The position numbers and the translations under genes are program-made. From positions 62,001 to 126,000 of the forward strand of contig NZ_FTNF01000007.1 of NCBI RefSeq assembly GCF_900156065.1: DNA of 64,000 bases, written 5' to 3'. Every line of letters starts with the position of its first letter. Within the stretch, counting starts at the first letter, position 1. The stretch comes from Micromonospora avicenniae (GTDB taxonomy: Bacteria > Actinomycetota > Actinomycetes > Mycobacteriales > Micromonosporaceae). The notes beneath the pieces are model-generated. The model saw nothing but the letters and a program-made list of their open reading frames with translations, searched no databases and had not been told where the DNA came from. Positions 33,389-42,436 of this stretch are shown one piece after another.

Positions 33389-34651
33389 GTGCCGACACCG
33401 CACCTGATCCCCCGTCGCGCCGCCGTGCAGGTCAACACCGCCCTGGCCGACACCCGCGTCGTGCTGATCAGCGGAGCGCGCCAAGCAGGCAAGAGCACCC
33501 TGGTCCGCATCGTCGCCGGAGATCGTCTCGCCGAGCGCCGAGATCTCGACCGGGCGCAGGACCGGGCCGCGGCGATCGCCGACCCGGTCGGCTTCGTGGA
33601 CTCCCCCGAACTCCTGGTCATCGACGAGATACAGCGCGCTCCGGAGCTGCTGCTGGCGATCAAGGCAGCCGTCGACGAGGACCCCCGGCCCGGCCGGTAT
33701 CTGCTCACCGGCTCGTCTCGGCTGTTCGGCATGGTCGCCGCCCCGGACGCATTGCCCGGCCGGATGGAAACCGTCGAGCTCTGGCCGTTCTCCCAAGGCG
33801 AACTCGACGGTGCGCCGGACGGGTTCGTCGACGCCGTCTTCGCGCTCGGTCCGGACCTGCGACACGAGTCGGAGGTGACCCGTGCCGACTACGCCGCCCG
33901 GATCATGCGCGGCGGCCTGCCGGAGGCGACGACCCGCACTGACCCGCGCCGCCGCCAACGGTTCCTCGACGCTTACGTCCAGGCGCTCATCGACCGCGAT
34001 GTCCGGCAGCTGTCCGACATCCAGCACAAGGGCGAGCTCCGCAAGCTGGTACGCCTCCTCGCGGCCCGATCAGCGACCATCATCGCCGCCAACTCCCTCG
34101 AATCCGCACTCGGGTTGAGCCGACCGACGATCGCCCGCTACCTCCAGGTCCTGGAAGAGATCTTCCTGATCAGGCGGATCCCCGGTTGGTCCCGCAACCT
34201 GGGCACCCGCACCACCGCCGCGCCCAAACTCATCTTCGTCGACTCAGGCATCGCGGCCAACGAGATCGCGACCGACGCCCGGGCACTGCTCCGGCCGGGC
34301 GCACCGTTCGGGCCGCTGCTCGAATCGTTCGTCCTGTCCGAGCTGTCCCGCCAGCTCACCTGGTCCGCGCAGTTCGTCGAGCTGTCCCACTACCGTGACC
34401 AGAGCAGGTACGAAGTCGACGCGGTGCTCGAAAACAGATCCGGCCAAGTGGTCGGGATCGAAGTCAAAGCAGCCACCACCGTCGGACCTGACGACTTCCG
34501 CGGGCTACGCCGACTCGCCGACCGCCTCGGTGACGACTTCACCACCGGCATCGTCCTGTACACCGGAACGTCCACGCTGCCGTTCGGCGACAGACTCCGC
34601 GCCATGCCGGTCAGCGCACTGTGGCAGACCTCCGCACCGCCAGCAGCCTGA
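33389..34651 (+). CDS. AAA ATPase with C-terminal DUF4143 domain
   Basis: 420 aa. Walker A SGARQAGKST (about 28-37), Walker B ELLVIDEIQRAPELL (about 72-86) and sensor motif LLTGSSRLF sit in an AAA_14 domain. A winged-helix-like part (NSLESALGLSRPTIARYLQVLEE) follows, then DUF4143 with PKLIFVDSGIAANE and a C-terminal restriction-endonuclease-like DxEVK motif (YEVDAVLEN, GIEVKAA). This is the widespread solitary ATPase family of unknown role, often seen in variable genome regions. The start is fixed by the TACCAT box; three direct repeats precede it. Confidence 0.88.
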   Translation: MPTPHLIPRRAAVQVNTALADTRVVLISGARQAGKSTLVRIVAGDRLAERRDLDRAQDRAAAIADPVGFVDSPELLVIDEIQRAPELLLAIKAAVDEDPRPGRYLLTGSSRLFGMVAAPDALPGRMETVELWPFSQGELDGAPDGFVDAVFALGPDLRHESEVTRADYAARIMRGGLPEATTRTDPRRRQRFLDAYVQALIDRDVRQLSDIQHKGELRKLVRLLAARSATIIAANSLESALGLSRPTIARYLQVLEEIFLIRRIPGWSRNLGTRTTAAPKLIFVDSGIAANEIATDARALLRPGAPFGPLLESFVLSELSRQLTWSAQFVELSHYRDQSRYEVDAVLENRSGQVVGIEVKAATTVGPDDFRGLRRLADRLGDDFTTGIVLYTGTSTLPFGDRLRAMPVSALWQTSAPPAA

Positions 34652-35215
34652 CCTCGCGCCCTCCGCAGGTGGCTCCCGCCCCGCCAGTGCGGATGTCGTT
34701 ACCCCAGCGGGGGCGGTGGCGCGGAGGCCACGAGCAGGGTGAGTTCCCGCACCAGGTCGTCCAGTGCCTGACCGGTCTGCGCGCGGACCAGCCCGAGGGC
34801 GAGGTCGGCAAACAGGTAGAAGCCGAGCGTGCGGGCCTGCTCCGAGTCGAACGACGCGGTCAATCTCCGTGGCCGATTCGCCGAATGGCGCCGTGAACTG
34901 CTCGCTGAGGAGGAACCCGCTCAGCCTGACAGCTCCTTCAGCTGATCCCGCAGTGCCCCGTTGGCGCCGGGACTGCACCCCGTGCTCGCGATCTACCGAG
35001 CCGCGAGCACCATGACCGTGAACACCCGATCCCAGCGGGTGATCCAGAAGGGCGGCCCGAGGTTTCTGCGTAACTTCACCGGGACTGGCCCGAGGCGATC
35101 GAAGGCTCCGAGCACGGAGAGGTCGAGTAGGAACTCCCGGACCGGATGGGGGGCGGCGCCGACAGCCGTCGCCGGCTGCCGAGAAGGCCGTGCCCAATTC
35201 CGCGCGGGTGTCTCG
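34652..35215 (-). pseudogene. Decayed coding remnants on the minus strand
   Basis: Two fragments look like former protein sequence. Fragment one (34699-34863, 54 codons from a TTG) reads LTASFDSEQARTLGFYLFAD onward and resembles the C-terminal helices of a regulator. Fragment two (about 34921-35190) has LDLSVLGAFDRLGPVPV and RWDRVFTVMVL, then an in-frame TAG, then ANGALRDQLKELSG and a stop. Family unrecognised. Frame breaks suggest loss of function. Confidence 0.35.
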
Positions 35216-35530
35216 TCAGCGCACCTGGAAGTAGAGGTGGGTGTGCAGCCGGCAGCGTTCGTTGAACGCCGCGTGGCAGTTCGGGCAGGAGTCGACGGCG
35301 AGGTACTCCTCGATGGTCAGCTCGGTACGGCAGACGCCGCAGAGCACGGCATGCTGCCCCCGCTGGTCGACCGGCCACTGGCTCGCGGGATGGTCGGTGG
35401 TCTCCTCGTGGCACAGGTGGCACGGGTAGTAGCGCAGGCAGCAGGCGAACTTGATGGCGACGACGTCCACGGGTGTGGCGTAGTGCACACACCGGCTCTG
35501 GTCGTCGACGGTCCTCCCGTAGATCTGCAC
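35216..35530 (-). CDS. CHY-type zinc finger protein
   Basis: 104 aa. The CHY domain ligands are visible in order: CVHY, CCLRYYPCHLCHEE, DH, CGVC, and a late CPNC with H. Such small zinc-binding proteins are thought to act in redox or protein-assembly roles; bacterial functions are unknown. The GTG start at 35530 lies 6 nt after a minus-strand TAGGCT box. Confidence 0.88.
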   Translation of the reverse strand: MQIYGRTVDDQSRCVHYATPVDVVAIKFACCLRYYPCHLCHEETTDHPASQWPVDQRGQHAVLCGVCRTELTIEEYLAVDSCPNCHAAFNERCRLHTHLYFQVR

Positions 35531-35536
35531 GTCGGC

Positions 35537-35542
35537 AGCCTA
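35537..35542 (-). promoter_or_regulatory. -10 box of the CHY gene (leaderless)
   Basis: TAGGCT on the minus strand with a 6-nt spacer to the GTG. Confidence 0.5.
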
Positions 35543-35599
35543 GTTCTCCTGGAGTTCGGGATTGAGCTCGACCCGATCCGACCTGAGCCCCTACAAGGT

Positions 35600-35668
35600 C
35601 GACTCGGGATCCTTGAAGTCGGGGCATCCAGACGCCCCGAACACCCCGATTTCAAGGAAGTCGAGTCG
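35600..35668. repeat. Long imperfect inverted repeat
   Basis: About 25-nt arms (35600-35624 and 35644-35668), built around CCTTGAAGTCGGGG and CCCCGATTTCAAGG with nearby CGACTC/GAGTCG. The arms enclose a 19-nt centre. It is much longer than ordinary terminators here and lies in the 302-nt gap upstream of the CHY gene; it may be a mobile-element relic. Confidence 0.5.
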
Positions 35669-35777
35669 ATCAGTCGCCGGTGGCGGATCCAGGCTGGCGG
35701 TCCTTAGGCCGGCGTTCAGGCGGCCATGATCGCCGCACGTGACGTGTCTCCGGTCGCACCGCGGAACTTGGATCGAA

Positions 35778-35816
35778 GAACGCCCCCGGACGCCGTGCTG
35801 GTGTCCGGGGGCGTTC
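35778..35816 (-). terminator. Terminator of the 1034-aa FG-GAP protein gene
   Basis: Perfect 14-bp arms GAACGCCCCCGGAC / GTCCGGGGGCGTTC, 17 nt beyond the stop. Confidence 0.65.
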
Positions 35817-35832
35817 GACGAGCCGTCAGACC

Positions 35833-38800
35833 TCAGATGATGATTTTGTACATGTTCCAGCCGGAGCCGGCTTGGACCCGGGCCGCGAAGGAACCGTTAC
35901 CGAGCCCGGCGTACGACCAGAGCAGCCCATTGGCGTCTCGGGCGACGAGGTCGTTACGGCCATCTTCGTTGAGGTCACCGATCGCGACGATCGAGTTGTA
36001 GATGTTCCAGCCGGCGAAGACCTTGCTCCTGGCCGACCAGCCCTTGTTGCCGTTGCTGAAGTAGGCGTACATCACCCCGGTGGCGTCGACGCCGAGCAGA
36101 TCACCGTGACCGTCGCCGTTGAGGTCACCGGCGCCGAGGATCCGGGTATACATGCTCCACCCGGAGCCGACCTGGACCCGCGCGTTGATCCCACCCTTAC
36201 CCGTGGTCGTGTACAGCCACAGCTTGCCGTCCGCGTCGACACCGAGGATGTCGTCGTGCCCGTCACTGTTCACATCACCCGGGGCGAGGATCGACTTGTA
36301 CATCATCCAACCCGCGCCCAGGCTCTTCTTCTCGCCCGGCTGCCCGTAGGAGTATCCGCCGTCGCCCAGGTATGCCCTCATGCTCCCGCTGCCATCGCGG
36401 ACCAGCAGGTCAGGCAGGAAGTCACCGTCGAAGTCACCGAACGGCACCAGAGCCGACGTACGCGCCGACCCCGTGCAGCTCAGGCAGTAGTCCTCGGTGT
36501 GCCCGTAGTCGAAGAGCTTGCCCTGCGACGAGCCGTACCAGTGGGCCTCGCCCGTCGACTTCACCCCGAGCAAGGCCGGGCCCCCACCGCACCCGATCTC
36601 ACGGAACTGGAAGCTGGCACAGCTCACGGCGATCCCACCCGCGCCGATCGTCTGTGGAGCAGCCCCGTCGGCGGTGGCGGTGAGGTTCCACCGGTACATC
36701 CCGTTCAGCGTCAGCTTGCCCGAGGCGAGTTCGCCGTTCCACATGTCCGAGACGAATTCCCGAGCGGGCCCACCGTCGTGCCGATGCACCACTTCGCCGG
36801 TCGACGTACGAGAGACGGTCATCTCCCAGCTGATGACGGGCCGGGTCAGCCGGAACGATCCGTACCACGGAACTTCATCAGATCGGGGATAGAACAGGGT
36901 CTTGACCTCCTGGCCGCCCACCTGAACCGGATTGCTGGGAACGCCGGTGTCGAGCACGTGCACGGCGTTCTCCCCGTCCACGTACGCGACGCCGGAGCCG
37001 TGCCGGTCAACCGCCCAGGAGACTCGACGGTCGTCGGCCGGAGCACCCGCGGCGAGGTCGGCGAGTCTCACCGGAGCCCGCATGGTGCCGTCGTGGAAGT
37101 CGGTGAGCTGCAGCGCGCCGTTCTCGTGCCGGACCAGGAAACCGTCACCCAACATCACCGGCCCAGCAGGCACGGTAAGGCTCCGGTTGCCCTGAAGGTC
37201 GTAGATCCCGGCGGGGCCGGTCGGTCCGCACGACCAGTAGAGCCAACGGGCGCTGGTCTGCAGCTCGGTCGGGACACAGCCCGCGCCGCTGGAGACCGTG
37301 CGGCTGGTCTTCTCACTCTCCAGGTCGACCGCCTTGAGCTCGCCCGGCGTGCTGGTGGCTCGCCAAAGGGTGCCGAACCAGAGCGCCGCCCCCGTGATCG
37401 ACCCAAGCAGAGTCGTGTCCATGTGGGCGTTGTCGATCAGGTACTGGTCGTCCTTTGTGCCGTCGTTGACCAGAATGTAGCGGCTACCGACATCGACCAC
37501 CCGGCCGTTGTGAGTCACAAAGGCCTTGGGGCTGTTGCCGCTCGGGAGGTCCTGAAAAGTATAAATCGTGTCCTGGGTACCGTCGGCGCCCGAGGACATG
37601 TAGACGACACCCTCCCCGTTTCCCTCCGCCAGGCGCACGCACTGAACGCCCGTTTCGCAGGCCGGCGGCGGCTTGAAGAAGGCCGCCCCGCCGGTCTTGA
37701 CCGACCCGCCGGCCGCGATCGGGTGGTTGTGGAGCGCGTACTGGCTGGCGCCAGTGCCGCCGATGATCTCGCTCTGTGCGTGCCGGACCAGGCCCTGGTG
37801 GTAGAGGAGACCCGCGTTCTTCACCGGGTCGCGCACCGGCAACAGCGGGGTGGTGGTGGGCGTGTGACCCGGCTGTGCGCTGATCCGGCGTACCGCCCAG
37901 TCCCCAGCCCGGGTTCCGCCCACGACCAGCGCGGTGCCGTCTGGAGCCTGGACGAGGGCGGTGTCCTCCGCGTCGACCCTCGGCAAGATGGTTGTCTGGG
38001 TGCCGTCAGGGGCGACGGCGACTGCCTGCGCCGTCGTGCCACTCCAGGAGCGCGAGACGACCAGGCTGTCCCCGACGATCGCGGAGCGCGTGAAACTCTC
38101 GTATGGCGGGCGCACCACCCGGACCTGGGTGTTCGTGCCCGTGATCAGTCCGCTGCGCGAATACAGCTGGAAGGTTCCACTGCCGCTCGTCACTGACGAC
38201 CAGGCGACGGTGTCACCGGACAATCGCCATACCCTGTCCGAGGCGTAGGGGTAGATGGCGCCCGGGATTTCGACGATCCGTGCGCTGGCGAGATCGAGCA
38301 GGCCGGCTCGGGTCTCGTTGCCGATCTCGTACGAAACCACGCCGGAGGTGAGGTCACCGACGAGACCCCCAGCCACGCTGCCCACCCACGCGCCGTCGGG
38401 CACGGTGACCGGAGTGCTGGTATACGTGCCGTCGGTCGCGAAGGTGAGAAGCTCCAGCCCGACCGGCACATAGTTTACCGACTTCAACCCGAGCATCGTC
38501 CGGCCAAAGACACCGAGATTCTGGTAACCGGAGGGCACTGCCCACTGTTGCCAGCTCTGGTCGGACAGGTCGAACAGGCTCACTGTGTTCTTCGGGGCGG
38601 GCTTGGCCGGCACGTTGGCGGTGGTGGCGACCATGTCGCCGCCGGCCGGATCGAGCTGCTTGTACGAGACACCCGTCAGATCTTTGATCTCAATCGTCTC
38701 GCCGGTGTCGTAACGGGTCCAGAGGTACCTAGTGGAGATGCCGTGGCGATGCAGGAAGCCGGTGACACCGGCGAAGATGATGGCCTCGTGGGCCGGAGCG

Positions 38801-38937
38801 GTCGGCTCGTCCGACGGGAAGACGGCGATCTCACGTGGTGCGGTGCCGGGTTCGGCGGCGGCCGGTGCGGCCGGGGTGACCAGCACGCCGACGGCGAGGA
38901 CAATCGCCAATACACCGGCCCTAAGACTGCGACCCAA
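35833..38937 (-). CDS. Large secreted protein with beta-propeller and FG-GAP/VCBS repeats
   Basis: 1034 aa. Signal peptide about 1-28 (ending APAAAEP). The first 750 residues contain many short beta-rich repeats with WD/Kelch-like spacing and no catalytic motif I recognise. One segment (AAFFKPPPACETGVQCVRLAEG) holds a cysteine pair. The last 250 residues carry four to five FG-GAP-like units GSGWxMYxxIxxxGDxNxDGxDDxLGxD with calcium-binding DxDxDG loops. This C-terminal domain is shared with the protease at 19728. TTG start at 38937 with GGAGG 6 nt upstream. Function unknown. Confidence 0.82.
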   Translation of the reverse strand: MGRSLRAGVLAIVLAVGVLVTPAAPAAAEPGTAPREIAVFPSDEPTAPAHEAIIFAGVTGFLHRHGISTRYLWTRYDTGETIEIKDLTGVSYKQLDPAGGDMVATTANVPAKPAPKNTVSLFDLSDQSWQQWAVPSGYQNLGVFGRTMLGLKSVNYVPVGLELLTFATDGTYTSTPVTVPDGAWVGSVAGGLVGDLTSGVVSYEIGNETRAGLLDLASARIVEIPGAIYPYASDRVWRLSGDTVAWSSVTSGSGTFQLYSRSGLITGTNTQVRVVRPPYESFTRSAIVGDSLVVSRSWSGTTAQAVAVAPDGTQTTILPRVDAEDTALVQAPDGTALVVGGTRAGDWAVRRISAQPGHTPTTTPLLPVRDPVKNAGLLYHQGLVRHAQSEIIGGTGASQYALHNHPIAAGGSVKTGGAAFFKPPPACETGVQCVRLAEGNGEGVVYMSSGADGTQDTIYTFQDLPSGNSPKAFVTHNGRVVDVGSRYILVNDGTKDDQYLIDNAHMDTTLLGSITGAALWFGTLWRATSTPGELKAVDLESEKTSRTVSSGAGCVPTELQTSARWLYWSCGPTGPAGIYDLQGNRSLTVPAGPVMLGDGFLVRHENGALQLTDFHDGTMRAPVRLADLAAGAPADDRRVSWAVDRHGSGVAYVDGENAVHVLDTGVPSNPVQVGGQEVKTLFYPRSDEVPWYGSFRLTRPVISWEMTVSRTSTGEVVHRHDGGPAREFVSDMWNGELASGKLTLNGMYRWNLTATADGAAPQTIGAGGIAVSCASFQFREIGCGGGPALLGVKSTGEAHWYGSSQGKLFDYGHTEDYCLSCTGSARTSALVPFGDFDGDFLPDLLVRDGSGSMRAYLGDGGYSYGQPGEKKSLGAGWMMYKSILAPGDVNSDGHDDILGVDADGKLWLYTTTGKGGINARVQVGSGWSMYTRILGAGDLNGDGHGDLLGVDATGVMYAYFSNGNKGWSARSKVFAGWNIYNSIVAIGDLNEDGRNDLVARDANGLLWSYAGLGNGSFAARVQAGSGWNMYKIII

Positions 38938-39299
38938 AGAGGCCCTCCTGGAATGGGTACGGCGCGAGTAACGCGCCCAGGCACCGGCAGCCTAGCTTGA
39001 TCATCTTTCGCGGTCGCGCCGCCGAACGGCTGATTCGTCGCCGTTCCGTCGCTCGCGATGGGCCGACCCGCAGCCCGAGCCACCACAGCTCGACGGGACG
39101 ATCCGGACACTCAGGCGGGCCGGACATCGAGGCGCGCGCGGAAGCTTTCGCACAAAGATTTAGAAGTTTCCATGTGTATATCTAAAGTGATAACGTCAGC
39201 GATCGATCTTTTGTCTCACGAGATCGTACTGCCCACCCCGGCGGGGGAAAGTGGGACGGCTCTTCCCCGGCCGGGACCCGTACCCACCTCGGAGGACCG
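38938..39299. other. Divergent promoter region with an AT-rich island
   Basis: 362 nt between two large divergent secreted-protein genes. Bases 39145-39215 are AT-rich for this genome and hold TTTAGA (39159-39164) and TCTAAA (39181-39186) as an inverted repeat, a possible regulator site. GGAGG at 39293 serves the downstream gene. Confidence 0.4.
39159..39186. promoter_or_regulatory. Candidate operator, TTTAGA/TCTAAA inverted repeat
   Basis: 6-bp arms separated by 16 nt within the AT-rich patch, about 115 nt before the 999-aa gene. Suggestive only. Confidence 0.3.
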
Positions 39300-42299
39300 A
39301 TGACCGGACCGAACCGGTGGCGGTATCGCCGTCGCGCCGCGCTCACCAGCGCGGGTGCCGCGCTGGCGACCATGCTCGCCACAGCCCCTGTCACCTCGGC
39401 CGCGGCCGCACCCGCTGACGTACCGCCGCAGGAACCCGGCGTCACGCTGCGCTCGTACGACATGGGCGTCCCGCTGTCGGCGCTCTGCACCCTGAAGCCC
39501 GCCCAGACGCCGAACGTCGACAAGCTGATGCCGCAGATCAACTGGACCACCACTGACGAGTTCGGCCTGTCCGACCGGTTCATCACGCACGCCATCGCCA
39601 ACCTCACGGCGCCGGTCGACGGCACGTACACGTTCCGGCTCACCAGCGACGACGGGTCCCGCCTGACGATCGGTGACCAGGTCGTCGTGGACCACGACGG
39701 CCTGCACGGCGAGACCGCCAAGGAGGGTTCGGTAGACCTGACCGCCGGCCTGCACCCGTTGTTCGCCGAACTCTTCGACAACGGCGGCGGCCAGGTGCTG
39801 CGACTGGAGTGGCGTCCCCCCGGCGCCGACGCCTTCGAGCTCGTGCCGGCGTCCGCGCTGAGCACGGACGCCGGCGTCGTGCGCGTGACGGCACCCGGCT
39901 GGAAGTACTGCGAGGGCGCCGCCGACTCGGCCGGCGACGGCATGCCGCTGGACCGGGTCCACCCGGGTTACACCCTCACCGACCTTCGCCCCGACGGCTT
40001 TCAGCCCCAGGTGACCGGCATGGCCTTCATGCCCGACGGCGACCTGGTCGTCTCCACCTGGGGCGGCACCGACAACACGACCGGCGAGATCTACCTGGTC
40101 GATGGGGCCACCGGGCAGACCGGCCCCGGGCAGGTGACCTACCACCGATTCGCGGAGGGGCTGCGCGAACCCCAGGGGGTCGCGGTGGTCGACGGCACCG
40201 TCTACGTCACCCAGAAGCACGAGCTGACCGCCCTGCGTGACACCGACGGCGACGGCGTCGCCGACACCCACCGGACGGTCGCCACCTGGCCGTGGGGCCA
40301 GAACTTCCATGAGTTCGCGTTCGGCCTGCTCTACCGGGACGGGTACTTCCATCTCAACCTGTCGGTCGCCATCGACCTCGGTGGCGCCACCACGGTCCCC
40401 CAGCCCGCCCCGAACCGTGGCACCTCGATCAAGGTCGACGCGAAGACCGGCAAGATCACGTACGTCGCCGGCGGGCTCCGCACCCCGAACGGGATCGGAT
40501 GGGGGCCGAACGGCGAAGTCCTCGTCACCGACAACCAGGGCGGCTGGCTACCCGCGTCCAAGCTGGTCGAGATCAAGCAGGGGGCGTTCTACAACCACTA
40601 CACCACCCCGGCGGGCCCGTTCGACGACGAGCCGGTGACCCGGCCGATCGTCTGGCTCCCGCAGAACGAGATCGGTAACTCACCGTCGACTCCCGTGCTG
40701 CTTAAGCAGGGGCCGTACAAGGGGCAGCTGGTCGTCGGCGACGTGACCTACGGCGGTCTGCAGCGCGTGTTCCTCGAGAAGGTCGAGGGGCAGTACCAGG
40801 GCGCGGTCTTCCGGCACACCCAGGGCCTGGAGGCCGGCGTCAACGAGGTCACCCTCGGCCCGGACGGGGCGCTCTACCTCGGTGGTCTGGGCGCGGGCGG
40901 CAACTGGGGCCAGGAGGGCAAGCTCTCCTACGGTCTGCAGAAGCTGACGCCCAACGGCACCTCCGTGTTCGAGGTCAAGCGGATGCGCGCGTCTCACGTC
41001 GGATTCGAGCTGGAGTACACCGAGCCACTGTCGGCGGAGACCGCGCAGGATCTCGCCGACGCGTACCAGGTGACGCAGTGGCGCTACGGCGCGACGAGCC
41101 AGTACGGCGGCCCCAAGCTCGACCTGGAGACGCTCGACGTCGCCGAGGCCGAGCTGTCGGCCGATCACCGTACCGTCAAGCTCAGGATCCCGGGCCTCAA
41201 GGAGAACCGCGTCGTCCACGTACGCTCCCCACGTCCGTTCTCGTCCGTCGACGGCGAGGAGCTGTGGAACACTGAGGCCTGGTACACGCTCAACGAGATC
41301 CCGGGTCGCGTGGTGCAGCCGCAGACGTTCTTCGAGGCGGAGGAGGGCCGGACGGTCGGCGTCGGCATGGCGACCGACCACGCCGCCTACTCCGGAGCCG
41401 GCTTCGCCGCCGGGTTCGCCGAGGACGGCTCGTCGACCAGGATCTCCGTCGACGTCCGTAAGAGCGACAGGTACGACCTGGCGATGCGCTACAGCAACGG
41501 TCCGAACCCCTACTCGGGCGAGAAGCAGCTGAGTTTGTACGTCAACGGTCAACGGGTGGAGCAGACCGTCTTTCCCTCGACCGTGACCTGGGAGGAGTGG
41601 GGCACCGTCACCACCACCGTGCCCCTACGCGAGGGGCGCAACCTGGTCGAGTACCGCAAGGAGGCCGCCGACTCCGGGCACGTCAACCTCGACGTTCTCG
41701 TCGTCCGGCCGCACGGCGAGCGCATCACACTGTTCGACGGTGGCGACCTCGCCGAGTGGCAGCACAGCGACGGGCGCGAGCCCGAGTGGACGGTCGCGGA
41801 CGGCGCCATGACGGTACGCGGCGGCGACCTGCGTACGGTGCAGGCCTTCGGCGACTTCCGCCTGCACACCGAGTTCAACCTGCCGCTGTACCCGCCGGAC
41901 GTGACCGGTCAGGCGCGCGCCAACAGCGGCGTGTACCTGCAGGACCGCTACGAGATCCAGGTGCTGGACTCGTTCGGCATCGACCCGCCGCAGACCAACG
42001 ACGCCGCAGCCATCTACCAGCAGAAGGCGCCGGACGTGAACGCGGCACGGCCACCGCTGACCTGGCAGACGTACGACATCGTCTACCGGCAGGCACGCTA
42101 CGACGCGGCCGGCAACAAGGTGGAGAACGCGCGCGTCACGGTGGTGTGGAACGGCGTCACCGTGCACGACGACGTCGAGATCCTCGGCCCGACCGGCGGT
42201 AGCCGGCCCGAGGGCCCGGCCACGGGCGCCATCCGGCTGCAGGATCACGGCAACCCGGTCCAGTACCGCAACATCTGGATCGAGCCGCTCGACCCGTAG
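39300..42299 (+). CDS. Secreted multidomain carbohydrate-active protein (PA14, sorbosone-dehydrogenase-like, CBM-like, DUF1080)
   Basis: 999 aa. A twin-arginine-like signal (RRRAALTS, then a hydrophobic stretch to about 38) is followed by a PA14-type domain (about 50-185: GTYTFRLTSDDGSRL, TAGLHPLFAELFDNGGGQVL). Next is a glucose/sorbosone dehydrogenase-type beta-propeller (about 215-520: TGMAFMPDGDLVVSTWGG, GLRTPNGIGWGPNGEVLVTD). A CBM-like beta-sandwich follows (about 665-790), then a C-terminal DUF1080 domain (about 795-999: FDGGDLAEWQHSDGRE, ANSGVYLQDRYEIQVLDSFG). DUF1080 includes 3-keto-disaccharide hydrolases. It may oxidise and/or cut a sugar outside the cell. GGAGG 4 nt before the ATG sets the start. 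Confidence 0.85.
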   Translation: MTGPNRWRYRRRAALTSAGAALATMLATAPVTSAAAAPADVPPQEPGVTLRSYDMGVPLSALCTLKPAQTPNVDKLMPQINWTTTDEFGLSDRFITHAIANLTAPVDGTYTFRLTSDDGSRLTIGDQVVVDHDGLHGETAKEGSVDLTAGLHPLFAELFDNGGGQVLRLEWRPPGADAFELVPASALSTDAGVVRVTAPGWKYCEGAADSAGDGMPLDRVHPGYTLTDLRPDGFQPQVTGMAFMPDGDLVVSTWGGTDNTTGEIYLVDGATGQTGPGQVTYHRFAEGLREPQGVAVVDGTVYVTQKHELTALRDTDGDGVADTHRTVATWPWGQNFHEFAFGLLYRDGYFHLNLSVAIDLGGATTVPQPAPNRGTSIKVDAKTGKITYVAGGLRTPNGIGWGPNGEVLVTDNQGGWLPASKLVEIKQGAFYNHYTTPAGPFDDEPVTRPIVWLPQNEIGNSPSTPVLLKQGPYKGQLVVGDVTYGGLQRVFLEKVEGQYQGAVFRHTQGLEAGVNEVTLGPDGALYLGGLGAGGNWGQEGKLSYGLQKLTPNGTSVFEVKRMRASHVGFELEYTEPLSAETAQDLADAYQVTQWRYGATSQYGGPKLDLETLDVAEAELSADHRTVKLRIPGLKENRVVHVRSPRPFSSVDGEELWNTEAWYTLNEIPGRVVQPQTFFEAEEGRTVGVGMATDHAAYSGAGFAAGFAEDGSSTRISVDVRKSDRYDLAMRYSNGPNPYSGEKQLSLYVNGQRVEQTVFPSTVTWEEWGTVTTTVPLREGRNLVEYRKEAADSGHVNLDVLVVRPHGERITLFDGGDLAEWQHSDGREPEWTVADGAMTVRGGDLRTVQAFGDFRLHTEFNLPLYPPDVTGQARANSGVYLQDRYEIQVLDSFGIDPPQTNDAAAIYQQKAPDVNAARPPLTWQTYDIVYRQARYDAAGNKVENARVTVVWNGVTVHDDVEILGPTGGSRPEGPATGAIRLQDHGNPVQYRNIWIEPLDP

Positions 42300-42316
42300 C
42301 GCGTCGACAGCAGTAC

Positions 42317-42355
42317 GCGGGCGGTCGGGTCCGGTTCGCCGGTCCGGCCGCCCGC
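42317..42355 (+). terminator. Hairpin after the 999-aa gene
   Basis: Outer arms GCGGGCGG / CCGCCCGC enclosing a weaker inner stem, 17 nt after the stop. Confidence 0.55.
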
Positions 42356-42436
42356 ACTGCTTTCGGAGCAATATCATTCCGGTCCGGCGAGTCCGGAGCC
42401 CACCCGTCGGTCGTCCGTCCCTTGTGGAGTGCGAGC

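Noticed and set aside
33206..34027. Minus-strand open frame over the DUF4143 gene
   Set aside because: The plus-strand frame has Walker motifs and a known domain; the reverse frame has none.
35872..38196. Very long open frame on the plus strand (about 774 codons)
   Set aside because: It is the complement of the 1034-aa FG-GAP gene; composition is rich in Arg, Asp and Val with no domain, signal peptide or ribosome site.
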